A stretch of 64,000 bases of DNA, from the NCBI GenBank assembly GCA_009193035.1, contig SWDT01000122.1, positions 124,001 through 188,000 on the forward strand, read 5' to 3'. A program made the translations under genes and the position numbers. The DNA is from Halicephalobus mephisto. Its lineage: Eukaryota > Nematoda > Chromadorea > Rhabditida > Panagrolaimidae. This document shows positions 21,832-32,800 of the stretch, in pieces. The notes under the pieces were generated by a model, which was not told the origin of the DNA, ran no database searches, and saw only the letters and a list, made by a program, of their open reading frames with translations. Position 1 is the first letter of the stretch. Every line of letters begins with the position of its first letter.

Positions 21832-23779
21832 TTAGTCAATCACATAATCGAAATTTCCGTAAGATCTAAGTTTCCGACGTCTTCGAAAAGCTTCTGCGAT
21901 TCGTCGATCGAACTCCCCGAGCGTCATCTTCTCTGGACGTTGTTTTCCTTCTCGAAGTCTGGAAAAATTAAATCTTATCATAAAAATTAAATCTTATCAT
22001 AAAAATTAAATCTTATTATAAAAATTAAATCTTATCATAAAAATCAAAAATCTTTTGTGTGGAAATTCAAAAAAATTAATATAAAAATCAAAAATAATAA
22101 TTTTTTAAATTTTTTAGAAAATTTTAATTTTTAAATTTTCTGAAATTTTGAATTAAATTTTAGAATATTTTATAAATTTCCAAAGGAATTCTGAAAAATC
22201 TTGGGAATTTGAAGGTTCTAGAATCTAAGAGATTGAAAGAATTTAGGAGTTTTTATGGTGTTTTAGGAAATTTGAGAATCTTCTACTTCATTCTGGGATA
22301 TTTTTGGGTTTTTTAGGATCTAATATTGAAGTTTAGAAAGTTTTAAAATTATACTCAGAGTTCTGAAAGAATTTTATACTTAATTTTGGAGAATTCTGGG
22401 ATATTTTTGGGTTTTTTAGGATCTTATATTGAAGTTTAGAAAGTTCTAAAATTATACTCAAAGTTCTGAAAGAATTTTACACTTAATTTTGGAGAATTCT
22501 CGGATATTTTTGGATTTTTTAGAATCTTACATTGAAGTTTAGAAAGTTTTAAAACTATACTCAGTTCTAGAAGAATTTAAAAATTTCCATAATATTCTAG
22601 GAAATTCAAAATTTTTCTATTTAATTCTGAAGGATTTTTGGGTTTTTAAAGATCTTCCTATGGCATATTCAAAAATTTAAAGATTTTCTATAAAATCTTC
22701 GAAAATTTAAAGATTTTCTATGAAATTTACAAAAATTCAAAAATTTTCTATAAAATTCACAAAAATTCTAAAATTTTCTATGAAATTCACAAAAATTCTA
22801 AAATTTTCCATTGCATTTTGGAAGATTTTGAAGTTTTTACTTTTGTAATTTTAATTATTTTTGTGAATTTCGAATTACCTTTTGACGATGCTTTCAACGG
22901 TCAATCTGTTTTCAGTGTCGACATTGCCAGTTTTAAAAACGTTATATTGCCATCCGTTCTGGACGTGGAGACAAAAGGCCGGAGTTCCGTCCCGATGCTT
23001 GTGGTCCGGGATCGTCCAGTGGACTGAAGTGGAGATTAAGCCCGGTTGTTTGATGATAAGGACCCCCCAAGTGCCTCCGTAGATATCTTCCATAATTTTT
23101 CTAATAACCTAAAAAATTCATAATTTTTCTAATAACCTAAAAAATTTATAATTTTTCTGATAACCTAAAAAAATTCATAATTTTTCTAATAACCTAAAAA
23201 AATTTATAATTTTTCTAATAACCTAAAAAATTTATAATTTTTCTGATAACCTAAAAAAATTCATAATTTTTCTAATAACCTAAAAAAATTTATAATTTTT
23301 CTAATAACCTAAAAAATTTATAATTTTTCTGATAACTTAAAAAAAGTCATAATTTTTAAATTTAAAAATTTTCAATGATAATTTTATTTTAAATATTTCC
23401 AAAAAATTCTCGAAATCAACGTTGGAATTTGTTAATTATTATTTAAAAAGATATTTTTATTAATTTAATTTTGAAAATTTTGGAAATTTTTTAAAAATAA
23501 TTTCGTCATAGAATTTCAAAGTTTTTTAAATAATTTAAATAACTAAGAAATTTAAAAACAGAATCCGGAACACCAACCTGCATCTGCAAAGCCGCTTCAG
23601 GACCCGAAGAATCCACGGCCCTCTTGATGATGGCTCTTACGGTAGGCATGGGACAGTTGTCCAATGCTTAATTTCCATGTTATTTAATAAAATAAATTAA
23701 AATAAAATAAAATAAATCCAAAAAACTCACCTTTGATTTTTTCGAAATAAAAAAAAATAAAAATTAGAAAAACTTTCAT
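21832..23779 (-). CDS. Secreted protein with dynein light chain (LC8)-like domain
   Basis: CDS complement join of exons 23779..23731, 23666..23578, 23108..22879, 21958..21832; 164 aa, phases consistent. Residues 1-~17 are a strong signal peptide (MKVFLIFIFFYFEKIKA). Residues ~20-105 resemble LC8: a helix ending MEDIYGGTW (LC8 KKYNPTW), beta strands, then NVFKTG (LC8 LLFKSG), with extra residues in the middle. A basic C-terminal tail (FRRRRKLR, ending YVID) is not part of LC8. True LC8 is cytosolic, so a secreted version has probably lost the dynein role. Exon 1 joins through a weak AAG acceptor; a cytosolic start at the later Met (PTVRAIIKR) is the alternative. PolyA overlaps the stop (21833-21828). 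Confidence 0.6.
21960..22860. repeat. Diverged tandem repeats in intron 3 of the LC8-like gene
   Basis: Runs of GAATCTTAT/AGAAAGTTTTAAAATTATACTCAG (~120-bp units, about 22300-22580) and short AATTTTCTATGAAATTCACAAA units (about 22660-22810). No gene seen. Confidence 0.6.
23082..23340 (-). repeat. 29-bp tandem array duplicating a 3' splice site
   Basis: Nine units of ~29 bp. On the minus strand each reads TTTTTTAG then GTTATTAGAAAAATTAT, that is, the acceptor and the first ~17 nt of exon 3. The genuine junction (23109/23108) is the last unit. Units form a three-unit higher-order pattern marked by C/T and A/G variants. Confidence 0.85.
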
Positions 23780-25160
23780 TTTTTAAATCCGATTTTCCTC
23801 CATTTACTAAGGTTCGAAGCAAAGTCGTTTCGGTGTTCCTCCTTTTGACCTTCAGAATCTGTCTTCGGAAATTCGAAACTTCGGACTGACATTGTGCAAC
23901 AAAAAATTCTCAATTTTCCTCGGATCGTTTTTTCCACTTTGGGGCTTTTTCCGAATCTTCATTCTGAAGCCGAAACAGAAACTGGTTATTTTTCAAGTAC
24001 AAATTGCTCCGGATCCAGAGTTACGCAAGGATTACTAAAGAAGGAAGACGGAAAAGTGAAAGTGGGGCCTTCAAGACATGAACGAAGTTGATTTTCAAAC
24101 TGGAAACAAAAACAGGATATTTTTAAAATAAAATCAATGGGTTTTTTAAATTTCCAAAAATAAAAATAAAGAATCTTAAAATAAAAAAATCAATAAATTT
24201 TAAAAAATAAAAATAAGAAATTTTAAAATAAAAAAAATAAAAATTAATAAATTTTAAAAAATAAAAATAAGAAATTTTAAAAAAGAAGAAATTTTAAAAA
24301 ATAAAAAGAAGAAATTAATAAATTTTAAAAAATAAAAATAATAAATTTTAAAATAAAATAAAATAAAAATAGAAAATTTTAATTTTTTAAACAAAATTAT
24401 TTTTATTGAAATTATGCATTTAATATAGTAACTTATTTCACAAATACTGAAGTGATCACTTAAAATTTGTAGTTTATTTTTCATTATGATATTCTTAAAT
24501 GAGAAAATTATTAAAAAATGTGAAAATACAAAAATTCATATATCGAATGTTGAAATTCATTAAACATATTTTTGAATAACTCATAGTTTATTATTTTACT
24601 TAATATATAATTAATTAAAGTATACTATTTTTATTATATAATTTTCTAAATCAAGAAAATTACTTGAAAATATTAAAATTCATAAAATTTTGTAAATTAT
24701 AAAATTTTAAGATTTATAAAAGTTTGTAAATTATAGAATTTTAAAATTTATAAAATTTTGTAAATTATCTCGTTTCAGAAGAGCGTTCAGCAAAATTGAA
24801 TTACAAATTCTGAATTTAGATTTGAAAGATCTTTGATTTGATGTGAGTCATTTCAAAAACTACTTTGACAAAAATGACTTTCGTCGTGAGTCACGATGGT
24901 TATTGGATAATTTTTCAAGTTCTTTCAACTAAAGAAATTATCTACGATAATAAATATTAATGAAAATAAATTTGTTAAATTAATAAAGATATAAATCTTC
25001 TGGACGAAAAAGTTACTTTTGTTTGATATTTCTGACGGGTATTTTTTTCTCATATCCAAAACAGAAATTTGTAATCTGATAATATTTCTTACAAAAGTTT
25101 ATAAATCACAAAATCTTGTGAAGTAATGACGGCGATTGTAGTTCGTGTCTTCCATACCCT
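23780..25160. other. Intergenic region
   Basis: Positions 23780-24110 are GC-richer than the surroundings and probably the promoter of the LC8-like gene; a 65-codon plus-strand frame there is not convincing. 24110-24380 are A-rich AAATTTTAAAAAATAAAAA repeats. 24380-25130 are plain AT-rich DNA. Confidence 0.5.
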
Positions 25161-25318
25161 ACACGCAAAAAATCACAGCTTTTGGTTCCGTAACAATTGT
25201 GAAATATAACACAATTGTCACATTTTTCATGAATATTCGACTTTTGCCACAAAAATATAACTTAATAGTGACGATTATTATTTGTTATCAATCCAAAAGT
25301 TACGATTTTTTGTGTGTA
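25160..25318. mobile_element. MITE family A, copy 1
   Basis: Inverted termini ACACGCAAAAAATCACAGCTT and, from the right, ACACACAAAAAATCGTAACTT, with TTTTGG following. The interior has GTCACATTTTTCATGAATATTCG and ATATAACTTAATAGTGACGA. Five more copies occur in the window. Confidence 0.75.
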
Positions 25319-25505
25319 CCTTAATTTTCTTGTCCTGATTTTTACGTTCTTCTTGTATCCTATCCATAAAGAATACGGTAAATGCCCAATCAACGGACTG
25401 CAACCACTCTGTCGAGCAAACGGAGAACAACATTCTTTATTCGTTCAAAGACGATAATTTCCTTTCTGCTACGCTTATGATTTCCTTATATTGTGATTTT
25501 AGTAA

Positions 25506-25527
25506 AGTTTAATTACCCAAATTTGAG
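25506..25527 (+). ncRNA. SL1-like spliced-leader sequence (possible SL RNA gene or relic)
   Basis: These 22 nt match the nematode SL1 leader at 20 positions; the differences are position 1 (A for G) and position 16 (A for G). The core TTTAATTACCCAA is intact, and the sequence ends in GAG followed by GT (25528-25529), the expected 5' splice site. GTTT and AAAC near the two sides can pair as in SL RNA stem I. The downstream 60 nt resemble SL1 RNA only weakly and the Sm site is unclear, so it may be a pseudogene. Confidence 0.5.
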
Positions 25528-25689
25528 GTCCAAACAAACAAATAATTTAGCCGAAGTCACAACGCTATCTTTAACTTTTTTTCTATTCTGATTCCTATCT
25601 AATGTTTGTTATGACGCACATCTTCTGATTATACCTTAAATTCCACTCCACGTACTCTATATCCTCTATGTATGTACGAAAAAGGCACA

Positions 25690-25965
25690 TAATGTATGAA
25701 ATATTACTAAATTAGAACAGCTCCGATGTGTCGATACGTTACGTTTTCTGCACCCCAGTGATACGTTCTTCCTAGTGCATGGAATAGGTTAAAAACTGTA
25801 TATCCGGGTGTATTATATCGAATATGTAAAATGTATTGAATGCCATATAGCGAATGATGTACTGTATTTCATATACCAATATATGAAATATAATATACCG
25901 ATGTACTATACTATATTTATATACCGACACATCAAGACTTATACATATATTTTTTTTGAATACAA
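25690..25965. repeat. Degenerate TATACCGATACATT-type repeats
   Basis: Short AT-rich units with TACTGTATTTCATATACC and CGATACATT-like words, related to the 36-bp array at 62880-63190. Confidence 0.55.
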
Positions 25966-25969
25966 TCAT

Positions 25970-26565
25970 CTATATCTACTGTCTCCTACCTTTTTCATGT
26001 ACTTTAATACCATCTTCTCGCTATACTTAGGCCCTACTCTCTCTGCATCACATATTCTGTTCTGTTCTTGTACTCTAATCCTGATTATCGCTCTCTATTC
26101 TGACTTCTACCTTCTTTATTTTGTCTTCCACTTCCTCTGTGTTTGTTTTCATTTTCTAAATTCAATTTGCACCCTATTCTGTCCTCTGACATCTTCTACT
26201 CTATCTTGCGTCACTCACATCTACCTTGCCCCTATCGTTTCTGTATTTTCTGGTCTTGTCCTTTGCTGTTCTGTCATCCACTCTCTCCTCCATGTATGCA
26301 GTCCCCCATACTTGCTGCTTCTGTCCTACTCTTATTATGTGCTTCTACTCTGTCCTCTATCATCTCAATTTACTATCTACTATGTTATATCATGTATTTC
26401 ACTTCTATTTTTCCTATGTATTCTGATTTGTTTTATTTTTTTAATTGTGTTCTTTGTTCTATCTTCTTACACTGCATGTACCCTATGGTTTTCATCTACC
26501 CTATCTTCTGTGACTTCTCGTTTTACCATGTGGTGGACGTCTATTCACCTCTGTTTCCTCTATCC
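25970..26565. repeat. Polypyrimidine-biased low-complexity block
   Basis: About 590 bp of C/T-rich words (TACTCT, TTCTGTCC, CTATCTTCT) with no stop codons in two plus frames, hence long spurious frames of 256 and 180 codons. The predicted proteins are Leu/Ser/Phe/Cys low-complexity with no family features. Confidence 0.65.
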
Positions 26566-26655
26566 CAGGTTTGGATGAATGTATCCCTAGCCATGACTCA
26601 CGTTCCAAGGGAGAAGAACAAATTCCAGTTTCAGGAATTAGGTCATCGAAGAGCC

Positions 26656-27848
26656 TCATCTCCGAATCCCTGCAATTCGTATTGACCAGTATACGCAAAT
26701 TTCCGCGCCCATTTCAGACAGGTATGCGTGTCCGACTTTGGCCTTGCCTTCGGCGGCAATTGTCTTTGAAGGAATCGGGACTTGACCGACAAAGTGCGAT
26801 AATGAATTGTTTTGCTTCAATCGTTTCCGAAATATTCTGGATTTTCGGATTTTGTCTGGATATTTTGATGGTTGACTTTTCACAGTAGGAGACTGGCGAT
26901 AATGAACCGAATTCGGTGGAATTTCGGATTTTAAATAATTTTAAATTTAAAAGTTGTGTTAAAAATTTGGAAAATTACTTTTAAAAATTTTCTTAGATTA
27001 CGGTATTTCGATAAAATTACAGTAAATTGTAGAAGATTCTGGAAATTTTCGGAATTTATTAAATATTTTTAAAATTTTATAAAATTATTTAAATACTGAA
27101 TTTTGGAGTTTTTGGTCTCGAGTGGAAATTTTGGAAATTCTTGTCGAGATAATTTTCCGAACTTTCATGTCGAAAATTTATGTTTTTACAACACTACAGT
27201 TTAATTAGAATTTTTCAAAAATCTTGCACGTGTTCAGTTGTAAAGTTTTCGGTCCTGAGTGGAGAATTCTGAAAATTCGTGTTGAAACCACTTTTAAGGA
27301 TTCTTTGATAATTATTTATATTTTTAATCAAAATGTGATTTCATAATTTTCTGGAATTATTTAAATATTGAATTTTGTACTTTTGGTCCTGAGTGGAAAA
27401 TTCGGAAATTCCCATCGAGAAAATTTTTAAAAATTTTACAGAAAAAATTTTTGTTTTTAAATTTCATATTTCATAATTTTCTGGAATTCTTTAAATATTG
27501 AATTTTGTACTTTTGGTCCTGAGTAGAAAATTCAGAAATTACCTTCGAGACAATTTTACAAAATTTTACAGAAAAAATTTTTGTTTTTAAATTTCATATT
27601 TCATAATTTTCTGGAATTCTTTAAATATTGAATTTTGTACTTTTGGTCCTGAGTGGAAAATTCGGAAATTCCCTTCGAGACAATTTTTAAAAACTTCAAA
27701 ATAAACATGTTTGTTTTTTAAAATAATTTTGTGATTTTTGAAGTCCTACTTTTAAAGCCCAAATCTGAAATCCCATTGAGAGATTTCAAAAGCCATATTT
27801 CGCAATTCACCTGTCGAGGCCGTAAACCACTTTTTGCCCAACGGCCAT
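26656..27848 (-). CDS. Possible two-exon gene, model unresolved
   Basis: A start in good context (AAAATGGCC at 27848) reads MAVGQKVVYGLD to a GTGAAT donor at 27810. About 900 bp downstream, a second coding-like, GC-richer block (26875-26656) reads FVGQVPIPSKTIAAEGK and AKVGHAYLSEMG before a stop. The clearest acceptor (CGCCAG, 26893) breaks frame; a poor one (AAAAG) keeps it. The product is not recognised. It may include a missed exon, or be two unrelated fragments. Confidence 0.3.
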
Positions 27849-28915
27849 TTTCGTGTTGTTGGGTGGCAATCGATCCCCGACTAAATTGAGCCGGTACTCA
27901 CTCGACCAGAAACGGCGACAATACAAGGCTCAAGTGGTCATGAATTCTCAATTCTTTTGTACAAACATTTCTGACAGTTTAATTTTATTTTTTTTTTACT
28001 GTAAAAGTCATAGATTAAATCTTAAAATAAAAAAAATTCAAAATCGAAGTAATTTTTAAAAATATTTTTATTTAAAATCATTTTATTTTTTTTAAATATT
28101 TTTAAAAATATTTTTATTTAGAATATATTTCATTTTTTTCTACTTTAAAAACCAAATTCGAATTTTTTTGAAATTTAAATTTTTTAGTAAATTTATTTTT
28201 AATTTTAATTTTATTTTTTTTGTGAAATAAATTTAAATTTTTAAAATATCCCTGTTTGGAGTCAATTTTATATTATAATTTTAAAAAATCATAATTTTCA
28301 ATTTTTTTTGAATTTAGAAAAGTTGTAATTTTTAATTTTAATTTTTTGTTTTTTTTTTGTAAAATAAATTTAAATTTTTAAAATATCCCTGTTTGGAGTC
28401 AATTTATTTTTTTTGCCTTGAAACTTTTTCGATGATCATTTTCTTCAAATTCAGCCTTGAAACTGGGAATCATCTGTCCTCTGTTGACCGATCAATGTCA
28501 TTCTTGATTTTTGGCGGTTTTAGGCATAAAAAGTGGATTCTGTAGGTTCCATTTTTGGAACTCATTTATTTTAACATTGATCGTTTCGAAAAAATTAAGA
28601 ATTATATTACTGTAAAAACTGAGAATATATACTATAAAATTTTTAAAAATTATTTCAAAGGGAATTTTTGGAATTTTCCACTCAGGACCAAAAGTACAAA
28701 ATTCAATATTTAAAGAATTTTAGAAAATTATAAAATATAAAATTAAAAAAAAATTTTTCTGTAAAATCCTTAAAAATTATCTCGAAGGGAATTTTTGAAT
28801 TTTCCACTCAGGACTAAAAAGGATAAAATTCAATATTTAAATAATTCCAGAAAATTATGAAATATGAAATTTAAAAAAATTTTTTCTGTAAAATTCTTAA
28901 AAATTAATATATATT
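27100..28915. repeat. Inverted arms of a GGTCCTGAGTGGAAAATTC repeat
   Basis: Positions 27100-27700 hold tandem ~120-bp units with TTGTACTTTTGGTCCTGAG. Positions 28640-28910 hold the reverse complement (CCACTCAGGACCAAAAGTAC). The two arms are about 0.9 kb apart. The spacer is AT-rich, with a less AT-rich patch at 28430-28570. Confidence 0.7.
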
Positions 28916-29640
28916 ATTATTAACAAAAATATTCCTACTTATATACGGTATTTTTTATGAAAATTTTTTAAATTAATTTTTTTATGAAATTTATTTATAT
29001 ACGGTATTTTTTAAAAAATATTTTTGAAAATTAATATATACTATTATTAATGAAAATTTTTTTATGAAATTTTCAATCGATATACGGTATTTTCGTGATT
29101 GTAGTATAAGTTACAAAAAGTTGGAATGTCATTGAACACGACTGATTTTCCAAACAGAGGACCCTCGAAAAAATCGTTGTTTTTATTTCACTTCCACATG
29201 AACCTGTCGTCACCGAATTTATCGACTTGCATAAATTTCCCAATATTCAATCACCCAGATCAAAATCCTTTTTTATCCCTTTTAAAAAATAAAATTCAAA
29301 TTTTCAAAATTGTTTAAAATTAAAAAAAGATGTTTTTATTTAGATTTTTAAAATTTAAAAATTTTGAATTTTTAGATTTTTAGATTTTTTTGGAGTTTTT
29401 AAACTTTTAAAATTTTTGAATTTTTAGATTTTAAATTTTTGAATTTTAAAATTTAAAAATTGTTGGATTTTTTAGATTTTTGAATTTTTGGATTTTTGAA
29501 TTTTTAAATTTTTAAATTTTTGGATTTTTAAACTTTTTAGATTTTTGAATTTTTGGATTTTTGGATTTTTAGATTTTTAAACTTTTTAGATATTTGGATT
29601 TTAAAATTTAAAAATTTTTGGATTTTGAAATTTTAGTGTC
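28915..29640. repeat. AT-rich spacer with TATACGGTATTTT and GATTTTTGAATTTTT repeats
   Basis: TATACG GTATTTT words recur at about 28945, 28995 and 29085; 29330-29630 is a short-period TTTTTGGATTTTTAAA array. A 62-codon plus frame at 29126 is not convincing. Positions 29640-29800 are GC-richer and probably the promoter of Clc-like gene 1. Confidence 0.5.
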
Positions 29641-29893
29641 CTTGTATGGAACCAGTTTTCTCAATGGAGAAACGGAAAGTCGGAATTCGGCCGCGTAAAC
29701 TTCTTGCCAGCGCCCTCGGCCTTCTGTTTCCTGCCGCGCAAACGATCACAAGTCGAATCAAAAACTATTTTTCGAAAATTGATTCAATTTTGAACTTGAC
29801 TAAAATCGATTATCCGCGGATTTGACGATTTAAAAAAATAATTTTAATTTTTTTAGTGCCATTTTTCGCATGATATAATTTAAAAAATAAAAA

Positions 29894-32800
29894 ATGCCAA
29901 GTATGTTCGTTAAGAAGGCACTTTTGGTGCTTTCTATCATCTTCATCGTCACCGGGATGATTTTGACCATTGCCGGAGCTTTCTCGCCTGCTTGGCAAGT
30001 CGTCGACATCCGGGAGTTCAGAGCAGAACATCAAGTTAGTTTTTTTTAAAAATATTATTTAAAAAAGAATTATTTAAAAAAATATTATTTAAAAAGAATT
30101 ATTTAAAAAAATATTATTTAAAAAAGAATTATTTTAACAAAATATTATTTAAAAAAAATTATTTAACAAAATATTATTTAACAAAATATTACTGAAAAAA
30201 AAATTATTTAAAACATATTACTTAAAAAAAAATTATTTTAAAAAATATTACTTTTAAAAGTGTTATTTTCAAAAAATAGTATTTTCGAAAGTAAAATTTT
30301 AAAAAATATTACTTTCAAAAATGATGTTTAAAAAATATTATTTAAGAAAGAATTATTTTAAAAAATATCGCTTTCAGAAATGATGTTTAAAAAATATCGC
30401 TTTTAAAAATTAATCTTATTGTAAAAGATCAATAATTAAATTCATATTCGAAAAAGAGATTAAAAATCACTTGTTTCAGGACCAATGATTTTTTAATTTT
30501 TACTTTTTACGAAAAATTCTAGTGATCTCAAAACGGAGTATATTTTTTTAAATTTAAATTTAAAAATTTTAAAAATTTTAAAATTTTAGATTTTAAAAGT
30601 TTTTATGCTTTTTAAATTTTAAAAATTTAAAAATTTTAGATTTTAAGTTTTTATGCTTTTTAAATTTTTAAAATTTCAGACTTTTAAAAGTTTTTATTTT
30701 TTATTTTTTAAATTTTTTTTATTTTTTAAATTTCAGACTTTTAAAAGTTTTTATTTTTTATTTTTTTAATTTTTTATTTTTAAATTTTTAAATTTTTTAT
30801 TTTTTAAATTTTAGATTTTAGATTTTTTTATTTTTTTAAAAATATGCAAATTTTTTTGGACAATTGTGATTTTTTTCAGCATGGTCTTTGGTGGGACTGC
30901 ATCAGAGCCGAAAAACACGTCGTTGCCGTAGGGGATTTCTACGACGAAGCCCCTCTTCATTGCATGTACAAATTCGACAATTCAGCCGAACTCGTCATCG
31001 AAAACACCCTCAACAACATCGATGAAGACGGTGCAGCTGGAGAATCAGAACATCATAAATTTTGGGGTTTGTTAAATAATATAAAATTTAAATAATTTAA
31101 AATTTTCAGCTTGGCATAAAGCAATTTTGTTTTTCATTATTTTTAGTGAATGTTTGGCTTTCTTGTCCATCTGCACAGGGATCTGTGCCCCTTGTTTCTC
31201 CCCCACGGCCTTCGTTTTTGCAATTTCCCTTTTCGGAGCAGGTAAGGGAATGTTAAAACCATTAATTTATTCCATTTTGGTCCCAGCACGAATATTATTC
31301 AATTTTAATTTTTTCAATTTTCTAAAATTTTAATTTTTTCAATTTTCTAAAATTTTTACTTTTTAAAATTTTCTAAAATTTTTATTTTTTAAATTTTCTA
31401 AAATTTTTATTTTTTCAATTCTCTAAAATTTTTATTTTTAAAATTTTTTAAAAATATTTAAAAAAGATTCAGAAATTATTGAAAATTGAATAAAAATAGT
31501 TAAATCATTTTTCGTGTCGGGACCGAAATTGAGTAAGTTGGTATTTAACCTTAAAATATGAATAAAAATTTATAAAACTAAAAACACTAATTTATTCTAT
31601 TTTGGTCCCAGCACGAATATTATTCAATTTTAATTTTTTTAATTTTCTAAAGTTTTTATTTTTTCAATTTTCTAAAATTTTAATTTTTTTAATTTTCTAA
31701 AGTTTTTATTTTTTAATTTTCTAAAATTTTTATTTTTAAAATATTTAAAAGTTATTTAGGAAAATATAAAAAGTAATAAAACAATATTCGTGTCAGGACC
31801 AAGTTTAATAAATAATTTTATTTAAAAATGAATTTTTTTTAAATAATTTTAATTAAAAATGATTTTTTAAAATGAATTTTTTTTAAATAATTTTTTTTAA
31901 AATAATTTTAGTTAAAAATGAATTTTTTTAAAATAATTTTTTTAAAATAATTTAATAAAAATTTCAGTTCTCTGTTCGATAATTGCCGACGGGGTTTTCT
32001 TTCTTGCTGCAAATCGAGTTGATAACAGATTTGTCCAAGGGATGGTAGGAACATACGAGCAACAGATCGGATATGCCTTCTATCTCCATCTTTTGGGGAC
32101 TTTGGCCTGGATCGGGGCCTTCGTATGTGCCTTGTTGACAACTTACAAGTTTTTCCAGTCTTCCGGAAATGGGTCAGTTTTATTTTTCACAATTATTTAA
32201 TAAAATCGATTTTCACTTCATGTTTGAAATTTTTCAATTTAAAAAAAAATGTTTTTTATTAACACTTTTACTAATGTGGCACAGAAAACGCGCTTTTAAT
32301 TTTCGCTTTTGATGTGATATAAACTTCCTCTGACGACAAGATTGATAAAACTTTTTAAAACACTATTCAAAGATATTTATTATATAAAAAAATTACAAAA
32401 ATTAAATTTCAAAATGACAGAAATTATTACTTTTTTAAAGGGGATTTTCGTGATAGGAGTTCCCATTTGGTTCCATCTCAAAGATCTTTTTAGAATTTCA
32501 ATTTTTGGATTTTCGCTTTTGGTGTGATAAACTTCCTCTGACGACGAAATTGACAGAATTTTTTAAAACACTTTATTCAAAAATATTTATTATATAAAAA
32601 AATTACGAAAATTTAATTTCAAAATGACAAAAATTATTACTTTTTTAAAGGGGGTTTTCGTGATAGGAGTTCCCATTTGGTTTTACCTCAAAGATCTTTT
32701 TAGAATTTCAATTTTTGAATTTTCGCTTTTGATGTGATAAACTTCTTCTGACGACGAGATTGACAGAATTTTTTAAAACACTATTCAAAGATATTTATTA

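Noticed and set aside
23894..24091. 65-codon plus frame before the LC8-like gene
   Set aside because: No splice sites or domain; it covers the likely promoter of the divergent gene.
25808..26685. Long plus-strand reading frames of 256 and 180 codons
   Set aside because: They lie in a polypyrimidine low-complexity block where TAA/TAG/TGA are rare in any frame; the products are Leu/Ser/Phe/Cys-rich with no domain, and two frames are open at once.
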